A stretch of 64,000 nucleotides of DNA from Pelomonas baiyunensis (GTDB lineage: Bacteria > Pseudomonadota > Gammaproteobacteria > Burkholderiales > Burkholderiaceae_C): contig NZ_JBIGIB010000002.1 in the NCBI RefSeq assembly GCF_043555935.1, positions 682,001-746,000 of the forward strand, given 5' to 3'. Shown one piece after another: positions 7,752 to 15,785 of the stretch (its first letter is position 1; every line of letters begins with the position of its first letter). The position numbers and the translations under genes were made by a program. The notes under the pieces were generated by a model, which saw nothing but the letters and a program-made list of their open reading frames with translations, searched no databases and had not been told where the DNA came from.

Positions 7752-7763
7752 GAAATCAGCAAA

Positions 7764-8699
7764 TTGCAAACGGAATCCGAATTGATCGTCATTTTGGGGA
7801 CGGGTGGAACGATTGCCGGAACGGCGGCTTCGTCCAGTGACGGTGTGGGATACACCGCGGCGCAGTTGCGGGTGGAGGACCTGATGGCTGCCGTGCCCGG
7901 CTTGGCGGGGCGGCAGATCGAGGCCCAGCAAGTGGCCCAACTGGACAGCAAGGACATGGATTTCGGCACCTGGCAGGTGCTGGCGCAGGCGGTGCAGTCG
8001 GCGCTGGACCGGCCCGAGGTGCGTGGCGTGGTGGTCACGCACGGCACCGACACTCTGGAAGAAACCGCCTACTTTTTGCACCGGGTGTTGGCCCCGGCCA
8101 AGCCCGTGGTGCTGACGGCCGCCATGCGTCCGGCCACGGCGTTGGCACCTGATGGGCCGCAAAACCTGTTCGACGCGGTTCAGGTGGTCGCAACGCCAGG
8201 GGCGCGGGGGGTGATGTTCGCGTTTGCGGGCCGGGTGCACGATGCAGTGCAGGTGCGAAAGACGCACAGCTACCGTGTGGATGCGTTCGAGTCGGTGGAT
8301 GGCGCTCTGGTCGCCCGGGTTGAAGAGGGCCACGTGCGGCAGTTGAGCCGCTGGCCAACCGGTGTGCCGCTGGGGCTTGACCAGGTCTCGGCCCCGGTTG
8401 CGCGATGGCCCTGGGTGGAGATCGTGTTGAACGACGCGGGCGCGGATGGCAGCGTGGTTCGTGCGCTGACCGCGGCTGGGGTGCGGGGCATCGTTGCGGC
8501 GGGCACCGGCAACGGGACGCTGTCGGCCCGTTTGGACGTGGCCTTGCGTGAGGCGCAGGCGCAGGGCGTGCGAGTCGTGCGCAGCACGCGGTGCGATGCT
8601 GGGCCTGTGATGGACTTGCCCGGCTTGCTGCCCACCGCGGGGGCGCTGAGCCCGGTGAAGGCCCGAGTCGAGATGATCCTGGGCCTCTTGCAGGCTTGA
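7764..8699 (+). CDS. L-asparaginase
   Basis: Hydrolyses asparagine to aspartate and ammonia. 311 residues with the two family signatures: LGTGGTIAGT near the N-terminus (first catalytic Thr) and VVVTHGTDTLEETAYF at about residue 90 (second Thr, Asp, with Lys further on). There is no signal peptide, so it is probably cytoplasmic. I chose the TTG at 7764, which has AGGAAA about eight bases upstream; the frame is open back to 7725 but that part runs through the SOS box. It is divergent from lexA. Its substrate preference (type I or II) cannot be read from sequence. Confidence 0.92.
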   Translation: MQTESELIVILGTGGTIAGTAASSSDGVGYTAAQLRVEDLMAAVPGLAGRQIEAQQVAQLDSKDMDFGTWQVLAQAVQSALDRPEVRGVVVTHGTDTLEETAYFLHRVLAPAKPVVLTAAMRPATALAPDGPQNLFDAVQVVATPGARGVMFAFAGRVHDAVQVRKTHSYRVDAFESVDGALVARVEEGHVRQLSRWPTGVPLGLDQVSAPVARWPWVEIVLNDAGADGSVVRALTAAGVRGIVAAGTGNGTLSARLDVALREAQAQGVRVVRSTRCDAGPVMDLPGLLPTAGALSPVKARVEMILGLLQA

Positions 8700-8720
8700 C
8701 TGCGGCGCCGCTGCGGTCGG

Positions 8721-10172
8721 TCAGCGGGCCTTGCGCCGGGTCAGCGCCAGCAGGCCCAACCCCGCGGTCATCAGCGCCCAGTGGGCCGGCTCAGGAACGG
8801 GCGCGGCGTAGTTGGCGATGTTGGCCGTGTAGGCGTGCAGCACGCCCGGCAGCAGTTGGTAGTCGCCGGTGAGCGTGGCCGAGGCGCTGTTCGCGGTGAA
8901 GAAGCAGCCGGTGGTTTGGCCCATGGGGCACTGGATGGACTTGGCGTAGGGGTCCGCATCCGTCATGCGGAAGTAGACGTCGAACTGCGTGCCCGCGCCG
9001 TTCTGGGTGACGCTGTAGTCGTTGTCGGTGCCCGCCAGAACGAGGTAGCGGCCGTCGGCCAGGCGTGGGCCCACGGCCAGGCCTTCCCATTTCTCGGGTG
9101 ACTTGTTGCCCAGCGCAGCCAGCGTGTTGGCATCCAAATCCATCACCTGAGCGCCCTTGGCCACCGCCACCAGGCCGCTTGGGAGTGCGCCGGACGAGGG
9201 CAGGTTGATGCCGGTCACATCAGTGGCCCCGCGCAGGTCAACCTCGAAGACGTTTTTGTCGGCGCCGCTCAGCGTGGCGCCGACGCCGATGCCTCGGTTG
9301 TTGCGCTCCAGGACCAAGAAGCGGTTTTCATCCAGCGCCACCAGCGCGGAGCTGCCGCGGCCCTGGGATGCGCTGGCCAGGGCGTAGGCGTACTGACCCA
9401 CAGCTTCACCGGAGGCGATGTCGTACTTGATGATGCGGGTGTACAGGCCTCGGGTGTCGCTGCTGGCGTTGTAGCCGTCCGTCACCAGGCCGTTTTGCAG
9501 CATGGCGTAGGCGAAGCGTCCGTCCGGCGTGATGGCCAGGCCTTCGAGCCCTCGGTTGCCCAGGCGGCCTTGTGTGAGTTGCGGGGTGCTGCCGGCGGGA
9601 GGCAGGGCGTTGTAGTCCACGCCAGCGGTGGTGCGCGGCACCAGGTTGGCCGGGGTCTTGAACGCGCGAATCAGTTGGCCGCTGCGGCTGAACTCGTAGA
9701 CCGATGGGCCATATTCATCGCTCACCAAGAAGTTGCCGGTGACCGGGTTGACGACAAATCCTTCCGGGTCGAACGAGCGGCCGAGCACGTTGCCCACGGT
9801 CGGGGCCTGGCCGTTCAAGGTGCCTGCGGCACTGGAGAACTTGACGGTTTCCAGGATGCGGAAGTTGGAGATGGCGCCGGTGTTGGCGTTGACATCCACG
9901 GTGAACCGCTGGACGCGGGTGTCGTAGGGCAAGACACCGCCGCCGGGGCCACGGTCCGACAGACCCCACCATTCGTTGCGGTTGCGGTCGTAATAGATGT
10001 CGGAGAAGAAGCCGACGCGGCGGTCCAGGTCGGAGCCGCTGCTCAGGTCCAGGCTGTTGCCGGCCAGGGTCAGGCCGTTGACGAAGCTGACGCCGGTCAA
10101 GGCCGTTTGAGCATGGGCTGCGGGAGTGGCGGCCATTGCGGCCAGGGTCAGGAGCGTCGCTTGCAGTCGCAT
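8721..10172 (-). CDS. PEP-CTERM protein with phytase-like esterase domain
   Basis: A 483-residue exported protein: signal peptide (MRLQATLLTLAAMAATPAAHAQ), a long domain of the 'esterase-like activity of phytase' type (YYDRNRNEWWGLSDRGPGGG, DPEGF, GNRGLEGLAITPDGRFAY, WEGLAVGPRL), then a C-terminal PEP-CTERM tag (VPEPAHWALM, hydrophobic helix, RRKAR). Known: the tag is handled by an exosortase and sends proteins to the cell surface or exopolysaccharide. No exosortase gene is in this window. The start at 10172 gives a clean signal peptide; the longer frame to 10244 would run into the 11-bp repeats. It may release phosphate from organic esters, which is inference. Confidence 0.88.
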   Translation of the reverse strand: MRLQATLLTLAAMAATPAAHAQTALTGVSFVNGLTLAGNSLDLSSGSDLDRRVGFFSDIYYDRNRNEWWGLSDRGPGGGVLPYDTRVQRFTVDVNANTGAISNFRILETVKFSSAAGTLNGQAPTVGNVLGRSFDPEGFVVNPVTGNFLVSDEYGPSVYEFSRSGQLIRAFKTPANLVPRTTAGVDYNALPPAGSTPQLTQGRLGNRGLEGLAITPDGRFAYAMLQNGLVTDGYNASSDTRGLYTRIIKYDIASGEAVGQYAYALASASQGRGSSALVALDENRFLVLERNNRGIGVGATLSGADKNVFEVDLRGATDVTGINLPSSGALPSGLVAVAKGAQVMDLDANTLAALGNKSPEKWEGLAVGPRLADGRYLVLAGTDNDYSVTQNGAGTQFDVYFRMTDADPYAKSIQCPMGQTTGCFFTANSASATLTGDYQLLPGVLHAYTANIANYAAPVPEPAHWALMTAGLGLLALTRRKAR

Positions 10173-10219
10173 GGGGTGGTTCGATGGGGGTAGGTCAACC
10201 GAGCAGGCTACGCAGCACC

Positions 10220-10252
10220 CATGAAAAGCCCATGAAAAGCCCATGAAAAGCC
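10220..10252. repeat. Three perfect 11-bp tandem repeats
   Basis: CATGAAAAGCC is repeated three times head to tail (10220, 10231, 10242) followed by CATGG; a degenerate copy (CATGAAAAAGCC) follows at about 10264. The array lies about 50 bp upstream of the PEP-CTERM gene, between it and the ohr terminator. Confidence 0.9.
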
Positions 10253-10267
10253 CATGGAACGCTCATG

Positions 10268-10294
10268 AAAAAGCCGCGGACGGTGCCGCGGCTT
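10268..10294 (-). terminator. Terminator of ohr
   Basis: A 9-bp stem AAGCCGCGG/CCGCGGCTT (10271-10279 with 10286-10294), six-base loop, and a T-run on the minus strand. It sits 40 bp past the ohr stop codon. Confidence 0.8.
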
Positions 10295-10334
10295 CGGCGC
10301 CCTGCAGGGCAGGGCAGTGCGAGGCGGGAGGGCC

Positions 10335-10769
10335 TCAGGCGATCGTCAGCGTGACGTCGATGTTGCCGCGGGTGGCGTTGGAGTACGGGCAGACCTCGTG
10401 GGCCGTGGCCACCAGGGCCTCCAGCTGCGCGCGGTCCATGCCGGGCACCGAGATGGTCATGGCGACCTGGATGCCGAAGGCGCCCGGCTTGTTGGCGTGG
10501 GGGCCGATGCCGACTTCGCTGGTGATGCTGACTTCGGCGGGCAGGGCAATCTTCTGGCGGGCCGACACGGCCTTCATGGCGCCGATGAAGCAGGCCGAGT
10601 AGCCGGCAGCAAACAGTTGTTCGGGGTTGGTGCCCGCGCCGCCGGCTCCGCCCAGTTCCTTGGGCGTGGACAGGGTCACGTCCAGCGCGCCGTCCGACGA
10701 CTTGGCAGTGCCGGCGCGGCCGCCCGTGGCGGTGGCAGTGGCGGTGTACAGGGCTTTTTCGATGGCCAT
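10335..10769 (-). CDS. ohr: Organic hydroperoxide resistance protein Ohr
   Basis: A thiol peroxidase of the OsmC/Ohr family that reduces organic and lipid hydroperoxides using lipoyl thiols. 144 residues, the normal length, with catalytic cysteines C60 (GYSACF) and C127 (EVCPYS) and the NPEQLFAAGY signature; the VCPYSNATR motif marks it as Ohr rather than OsmC. The start at 10769 has AAGGAG. It lies just downstream of the ohrR-type gene in the same direction, so both are probably induced by peroxide through that regulator. Confidence 0.95.
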   Translation of the reverse strand: MAIEKALYTATATATGGRAGTAKSSDGALDVTLSTPKELGGAGGAGTNPEQLFAAGYSACFIGAMKAVSARQKIALPAEVSITSEVGIGPHANKPGAFGIQVAMTISVPGMDRAQLEALVATAHEVCPYSNATRGNIDVTLTIA

Positions 10770-10804
10770 GGTGGCTCCTTGGGGTGGGTCAGTGGGAAAA
10801 GAAA

Positions 10805-11293
10805 TCAGGCGGCGGCGTCGGCGGCCTGGTGGAGTTGCTGGCGCAGCTGCGTGAGCCGTTGCGTCAGCGTGATGACTTCGTCCAGCTCGCAGGCGCTGGC
10901 GCAGGCCAGTTGGCTGGGGATGTCCAGCGCCTGCTCGCGCAGTTGCCGGCCTTGTGGTTGCAGGTAGATGTCGACCCGGCGTTCGTCGTCGCTGGCGCGA
11001 CGGCGTTCGATGTGGCCGAGCGCTTCCAGGCGCTTGAGCAAGGGCGTCAGGGTGCCGGAGTCCAGCGACAGGCGTTGGCCCAACTGCGAGACGCTCAGCC
11101 CGTCAGCCTCCCACAGCACCAGCAGCACCAGGTACTGTGGGTAGGTGATGCCCAGGGGCGCCAGCAGCGGCTTGTAGATGCGCGTCATGGCCAGTGAGCT
11201 GCTGTACAGCGCAAAGCACAACTGGCGGTCCAGTTGCAGCCACTCGGCGCGCGGGTCGGCGGCGGGTGGGGTGGGTGGCTTGCTGCGAGGCAT
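10805..11293 (-). CDS. ohrR: MarR-family regulator OhrR
   Basis: A 162-residue winged-helix repressor. The reactive cysteine of the OhrR group is in LDRQLCFALYSSS (C26), followed by YPQYLVLLVLWE, the helix-turn-helix (VSQLGQRLSLDSGTLTPLLK) and the wing (RRASDDERRV). Known: oxidation of this cysteine by organic peroxides releases DNA and derepresses ohr. The start at 11293 leaves the palindromic operator 18 bases upstream; the open frame to 11329 would translate through that operator. It is followed by ohr 35 bases downstream. Confidence 0.93.
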   Translation of the reverse strand: MPRSKPPTPPAADPRAEWLQLDRQLCFALYSSSLAMTRIYKPLLAPLGITYPQYLVLLVLWEADGLSVSQLGQRLSLDSGTLTPLLKRLEALGHIERRRASDDERRVDIYLQPQGRQLREQALDIPSQLACASACELDEVITLTQRLTQLRQQLHQAADAAA

Positions 11294-11310
11294 GAGCGAA
11301 AATGTAGTTG

Positions 11311-11323
11311 GCAATTTAATTGC
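11311..11323. promoter_or_regulatory. Putative OhrR operator
   Basis: The palindrome GCAATT-T-AATTGC lies 18 bp upstream of ohrR. It resembles the TACAATT-AATTGTA sites known for OhrR of other proteobacteria. It could also serve the divergent DUF1304 gene about 100 bp away. Confidence 0.65.
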
Positions 11324-11422
11324 ACACAAGTTAAGTGGTCATTGGGTCTTTTGGGTGACACGGGCGCATCACGCGATCTGAGACCATCCGCGCCCAATCA
11401 ATTGCAGACGAGGAGATGGACG

Positions 11423-11785
11423 ATGGAGATGGCCGCAATCGCACTGGCAGCCCTGGTGGCGCTGCTGCACCTGTACTTTTTGGTGCTGGAGATGTTCTTC
11501 TGGACCAAGCCGCTCGGCCGCAAGGCCTTCGGGCTGGACAAGGACTTTGCCGAGCGCAGCAAGGCGCTGGCGGCCAACCAAGGCCTCTACAACGGCTTCC
11601 TGGTGGCGGGCCTGGCGTACGGGTTGGTGCTGGGCGCCGCCGGTGCGGGCAAGCCCTGGCTGCTGTTCTTCCTGGGCTGCGTGGTGGTGGCCGGCCTGTT
11701 CGGCGCGGCCACAGCCTCGAAGAAGATCTTGTACGTGCAGGCGCTGCCAGGTGCTCTGGCCCTGGCTGCGGTGCTGGCGCTCTGA
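11423..11785 (+). CDS. DUF1304 inner-membrane protein
   Basis: A 120-residue protein with four predicted membrane segments (AAIALAALVALLHLYFLVLE at the N-terminus, then at about 55-75, 78-98 and 103-120) and the DUF1304 motif FFWTKPLGRKAFGL. The function of the family is unknown. The start at 11423 has GAGGAG; an overlapping open frame from 11234 is rejected. It is divergent from ohrR, and DUF1304 genes often sit beside ohrR/ohr, so a link to peroxide stress is possible. It converges on the ABC-F gene with seven bases between. Confidence 0.85.
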   Translation: MEMAAIALAALVALLHLYFLVLEMFFWTKPLGRKAFGLDKDFAERSKALAANQGLYNGFLVAGLAYGLVLGAAGAGKPWLLFFLGCVVVAGLFGAATASKKILYVQALPGALALAAVLAL

Positions 11786-11792
11786 CCGCGAA

Positions 11793-13745
11793 TCAGCTCG
11801 CGCTCATCGCCTCGATCTGCTCGCCCAGCTCCAGCCAGCGCATCTCGTCGGCTTCAAGCTGGTCGGCAATCGCCTTCAAGCGCTTGCCCATCTCGGCAAT
11901 GGCCGAGGCGGCGGCGCCTTCGGCCAGTTGGGCCTCAATCTCTGCGCGTTCCTCGGCGAGGGCGTGCAGGCGCTTGTCGATGGCTTCCATTTCCTTCCGC
12001 AGCGGGCGGGTCAATTCCGCCAGCTTGGCGCGGGCCTGGCCTGAGGCCTTGCGGTCTTCACGCGAGGCCGGTGGGGGCGCTGCCACCACAGCCGCAGCGG
12101 CAGGGGCGGGCGCCGGCGCGGGGCCTTTCTTGGCGGCGCGAGCGGCTTCCTTGCTCTGATCCAGCAGCCACTGCTGGTAGTCGTCCAGGTCGCCGTCGAA
12201 AGGCTTGACCTTGCCGTCGGCCACCAGCCAGAACTCGTCGCAAACCTCGCGCAACAGCGCCCGGTCGTGGCTGACCAGCATGACTGTGCCTTCGAACTCG
12301 TTCAGCGCCAGAGACAGCGCCTCGCGGGTGTTCAGGTCCAGGTGGTTGGTCGGCTCGTCCAGCAGCAGCAGGTTGGGGCGCTGCCACACCAACATGGCCA
12401 GCACCAGCCGCGCCTTCTCGCCGCCGGAGAGGCTGCCCACTTGCTGGTTGACCATGTCGCCGGTGAAGCGGAACTGGCCCAGGAAGTCGCGCAGCTCCTG
12501 CTCGCGGCCCGGCGGGCCAACGTCGCGCGCGAGGCGCACCATGTGCTCCAGCGGGCCTTCGTCCAGCCGCAGCACGTCCAGCTCCTGCTGGGCGAAGTAG
12601 CCGATGGACAGGCCCTTGCCCTCGGTCAGCTTGCCGCCCATCGGCGCCTGCGCGCGGGCAATCGTTTTGACCAGCGTGGACTTGCCTTGGCCGTTGGCAC
12701 CCAGGATGCCGATGCGCTGGCCGGCCAGCACCGAGCGGTCCACGCCGCGCACGATGATCTTGTCACCCTCGTCGGTGCGGTAGCCCGCGCTGAGCTCGTC
12801 GAACATCAGCATTGGGTTGGGCAGGTTCAGCGGCTCGCGGAACTCGAAGTTGAAGTCGGCCGAGGCCAGCACCGGCGCGAGCTTTTCCATGCGCTCCAGC
12901 GCCTTCACGCGGCTTTGCGCCTGCTTGGCCTTGCTGGCCTTGGCCTTGAAGCGGTCGATGAACTTCTGCAGGTGGGCGACCTTCTCTTGCTGGCGCTCGA
13001 ACGCGGCCTGCTGCAGCACCATGCGCTCGGCGCGCTGGCTCTCGAAGCTGGTGTAGTTGCCGCCGTAACGCACCAGCTTGCCTTCGTCGAGGTGCAGCGT
13101 GACCTTGGTGATCGCGTCCAGGAACTCGCGGTCGTGGCTGATGATGATCAGCGTGCCGTCGTAGCGCTGCAGCCAGGCCTCCAGCCAGACCAGGGCGTCC
13201 AGGTCCAAGTGGTTCGTGGGCTCGTCCAGCAGCATGAGTTCTGCCGGGCACATCAGCGCGCGGGCCAGTTGCAGGCGCATGCGCCAGCCGCCGGAGAAGC
13301 TGTTGACGGGGGCGTCCAGCTGCTCGGTCTTGAAACCCAGGCCCATCAGCAGCGCCTGGGCGCGGGAGCGGGCGTCGAAGGCGCCGGCGTCGGCCAGCGC
13401 GGCATGCGCCTCGGCCATCGCGTGGCCATCGTTGGCCTTCTCGGCTTCGTCCAGCGCCACGCGGGCAGCCACCAGGGTCAGGTCGCCCTGCAGCACGAAG
13501 TCGGTCGCACCGTCTTCGGTCTCGGGCATGTTCTGGGCCACTTCGGAGCGGCGCCAGTGCTTGGGCACCTCGACTTCGCCCTTGTCATTGCCCAGGCGGC
13601 CGGTCAGCAGCGCGAACAGGCTGGACTTGCCGGCGCCGTTCCGGCCCACCAGGCCGATCTTCTCGCCGGGTTGCAGCGTGGCGGAGGCGCCGTCCAGCAC
13701 CACCTTGACGCCGCGGCGCAGCGTGATGTCGCGAATCGTGATCAA
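11793..13745 (-). CDS. ABC-F family ATPase (YheS/Uup-like)
   Basis: A soluble duplicated ABC protein of 650 residues without membrane domains. First cassette: Walker A GRNGAGKSS, signature FSGGWRMRL, Walker B LMLLDEPTNHLD; a linker rich in K/A/Q (KAKASKAKQAQSR) follows at about 290; second cassette: GANGQGKST, LSGGEKARL, LLLLDEPTNHLD. A Pro/Ala-rich spacer and a coiled-coil end follow. Known: ABC-F proteins act on ribosomes. The start is a TTG at 13745 overlapping the prmB stop (TTGA), where the protein begins LITIRDITLRRG as in relatives. The neighbour prmB also acts on the ribosome. Confidence 0.92.
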   Translation of the reverse strand: MITIRDITLRRGVKVVLDGASATLQPGEKIGLVGRNGAGKSSLFALLTGRLGNDKGEVEVPKHWRRSEVAQNMPETEDGATDFVLQGDLTLVAARVALDEAEKANDGHAMAEAHAALADAGAFDARSRAQALLMGLGFKTEQLDAPVNSFSGGWRMRLQLARALMCPAELMLLDEPTNHLDLDALVWLEAWLQRYDGTLIIISHDREFLDAITKVTLHLDEGKLVRYGGNYTSFESQRAERMVLQQAAFERQQEKVAHLQKFIDRFKAKASKAKQAQSRVKALERMEKLAPVLASADFNFEFREPLNLPNPMLMFDELSAGYRTDEGDKIIVRGVDRSVLAGQRIGILGANGQGKSTLVKTIARAQAPMGGKLTEGKGLSIGYFAQQELDVLRLDEGPLEHMVRLARDVGPPGREQELRDFLGQFRFTGDMVNQQVGSLSGGEKARLVLAMLVWQRPNLLLLDEPTNHLDLNTREALSLALNEFEGTVMLVSHDRALLREVCDEFWLVADGKVKPFDGDLDDYQQWLLDQSKEAARAAKKGPAPAPAPAAAAVVAAPPPASREDRKASGQARAKLAELTRPLRKEMEAIDKRLHALAEERAEIEAQLAEGAAASAIAEMGKRLKAIADQLEADEMRWLELGEQIEAMSAS

Positions 13746-14614
13746 AGCAAATTCTCTTTCGTCACCAGCAGCACCTGGTCGGCGCCTGATGAGGTGTCCA
13801 TCCACACGACTTCCAGGGTCGGGAAGGCGGCTTCAAAGTGTTCGCGCTCGTTGCCGATCTCCAGCACCAGCACGCCGGTGTCGCTCAGTGCGGCAGGCGC
13901 GGCGCGCAGCAGGTCGCGGATGAAGTCCATGCCATCCGTGCCGCCCGCCAGGGCCAACTCCGGCTCGGCCCGGTATTCATCAGGCAGCGCGGCCATGCTG
14001 GCGCTGTTGACGTAGGGCGGGTTGCACAGGATGAGGTCGTACGGGCCGCCGCCTTGGTTCACCGCGCCTTGCAGGCCGTCGCCTTGCAGCAGGCGGATGC
14101 GGGCGCCCAAGTCATGGCGCGTCACGTTGAGCTGCGCCACGGCGAGGGCGTCGGGGCTCAGGTCCAGCGCGTCCACCTCCACCTCGGGCCAGGCCATGGC
14201 GGCCAGCACGGCCAGGCTGCCGTTGCCGGTGCACAGGTCCAGCACGCGGCGGCTGTCGGGGTGCAGCCAGGGGTCAATGCTGGCGTCGGCAATCAACTCG
14301 GCAATGAAGCTGCGCGGCACGATGGCGCGCTCGTCGATGGTGAACGGCACGCCTTGCAGCCAAGCCTCGCCCGTGAGGTACGCCGCCGGCTTGCGCGTCG
14401 TGATTCGCTGCTCGATCAAGCCCTCGATGGCGGCCAATTCAGCCGCGTTCAGCTCGCGCTGTTCGTGCTCGTCCAGCGCGTCCAGCGGCAGGCCCAGGCG
14501 CCACAGCGCCAGCCAGGCGGCTTCGTCGAACGCGTTCGTCGTGCCGTGGCCAAAAAACAAGCCCGCCTGGGTAAGGCGGGCGGCTTGGGTGTCGATGCAG
14601 TCGATGAGTTTCAA
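13742..14614 (-). CDS. prmB: Ribosomal protein L3 glutamine methyltransferase
   Basis: An S-adenosylmethionine-dependent methyltransferase modifying a glutamine of ribosomal protein L3. 290 residues: helical N-terminal domain, SAM site VLDLCTGNGSLAV, acidic loop VDALDLSPDAL, and catalytic ILCNPPYVN. Its ending and the FLFGHG-like segment (LFFGHGTTNAFDEA) fit PrmB rather than PrmC. The start is a TTG at 14614 overlapping the pilU TGA (TTGA); the open frame to 14731 would overlap pilU by 120 bases. Translational coupling with pilU and the ABC-F gene is likely. Confidence 0.92.
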   Translation of the reverse strand: MKLIDCIDTQAARLTQAGLFFGHGTTNAFDEAAWLALWRLGLPLDALDEHEQRELNAAELAAIEGLIEQRITTRKPAAYLTGEAWLQGVPFTIDERAIVPRSFIAELIADASIDPWLHPDSRRVLDLCTGNGSLAVLAAMAWPEVEVDALDLSPDALAVAQLNVTRHDLGARIRLLQGDGLQGAVNQGGGPYDLILCNPPYVNSASMAALPDEYRAEPELALAGGTDGMDFIRDLLRAAPAALSDTGVLVLEIGNEREHFEAAFPTLEVVWMDTSSGADQVLLVTKENLL

Positions 14615-15783
14615 GAGCCGTGGACGTCCAGGGTGATTTCGGTGAAGGTGGCCTCGTCGCCGGCCTTCTCTTCCTTGCGCGGAGCCGAGGCCGGCATGCG
14701 CGCAGCCGAGCCTTCGTTTTGCAACCGCCACAGCAGGTTGGTGGGCGAGTCGGCGAAGGCCAAGCCTTCTTCGCGGGTGATGGCGCCTTCGGCGATGAGT
14801 TTGGCGAAGTGCTCTTCGTAGGTTTGCGAGCCTTCGGCGATGGATTTCTCCATCGCATCCTTCACGCCGGCAAAGTCGCCTTGCTCGATGAGTTCGGCAA
14901 TGAGCTTGGTGTTCAGCAGAATTTCCACCGCCGGCACGCGGCCACCTGCGGCCGAGCGCACCAGACGCTGCGACACGATGGCCTTCAGGCCCGCAGCCAG
15001 GTCGTTCAGCAGCGCCGGGCGGGCCTCGGGCGTGTAGAACGACAGGATGCGGTTCAGCGCGTGGTAGGTGTTGTTACCGTGCAGCGTGGCCAGCACCAGG
15101 TGGCCGGACAGCGCGTAGCTGATGGCCGAGGTCATGGTCTCGCGGTCGCGAATTTCGCCGATCAGGATGCAGTCCGGCGCCTGACGCAGGGCGTTCTTCA
15201 GTGCCACCTGCAGCGAGGCCGTGTCGCGGCCGATTTCGCGCTGGTTCACCACCGAGCGCTTGTTGCTGAACAGGTATTCGATCGGGTCCTCGATGGTGAG
15301 GATGTGCCCGGTCATGGTCTGGTTGCGCATCTCCAGCATCGACGCGAGCGTGGTGCTCTTGCCGGTGCCGGTGGCGCCCACCATCAGGATGAGGCCGCGC
15401 TTTTCCTTGACCATGTTGCCCAGGATGGGCGGCAGGCGCAGGGACTCGAGTGTCGGAATCTCGTGCGGGATGTGACGGAACACGCCCGCAATCGAGCCGC
15501 GCTGGCGAAACCCTGACAACCGGAAACTGCCCACGCCGCGGATGCCCACGGCCATGTTGAGTTCGCCGGTGTTGTCGAGTTCCGCCAGAGAGGCCGGGTC
15601 GATGACCTCGGCGATGAGCTGGCGCGGCTGGGGCGGCGTCAGGAGCTGATCGGACAACTGCACGGTCTGCCCGTTGATGCGGATCAGCACCGGCATGTTG
15701 GCCGACAAATAACAGTCCGAAGCACCCTTGTCGGCCATCAGCCGCAGGATGCGCTCCATGTTGCCGCCACCAGGACCGCTCAT
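14611..15783 (-). CDS. pilU: Type IV pilus retraction ATPase PilU
   Basis: A PilT/PilU-family hexameric ATPase powering pilus retraction. 390 residues with Walker A GATGTGKST (about 135-143), Asp box (TIEDPIEYLF), Walker B (CILIGEIRDRETM), and His box (GHLVLATLHGNNTYHALNRI). PilU fits better than PilT because of the length and the extended C-terminal tail after residue 350. It lies two bases after dapD and has no other pilus gene nearby, so it depends on pil genes elsewhere. Confidence 0.9.
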   Translation of the reverse strand: MSGPGGGNMERILRLMADKGASDCYLSANMPVLIRINGQTVQLSDQLLTPPQPRQLIAEVIDPASLAELDNTGELNMAVGIRGVGSFRLSGFRQRGSIAGVFRHIPHEIPTLESLRLPPILGNMVKEKRGLILMVGATGTGKSTTLASMLEMRNQTMTGHILTIEDPIEYLFSNKRSVVNQREIGRDTASLQVALKNALRQAPDCILIGEIRDRETMTSAISYALSGHLVLATLHGNNTYHALNRILSFYTPEARPALLNDLAAGLKAIVSQRLVRSAAGGRVPAVEILLNTKLIAELIEQGDFAGVKDAMEKSIAEGSQTYEEHFAKLIAEGAITREEGLAFADSPTNLLWRLQNEGSAARMPASAPRKEEKAGDEATFTEITLDVHGS

Positions 15784-15785
15784 GT

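Noticed and set aside
12267..14015. A 582-codon plus-strand open frame
   Set aside because: Antisense shadow of the ABC-F and prmB genes; no family resemblance and typical shadow composition.
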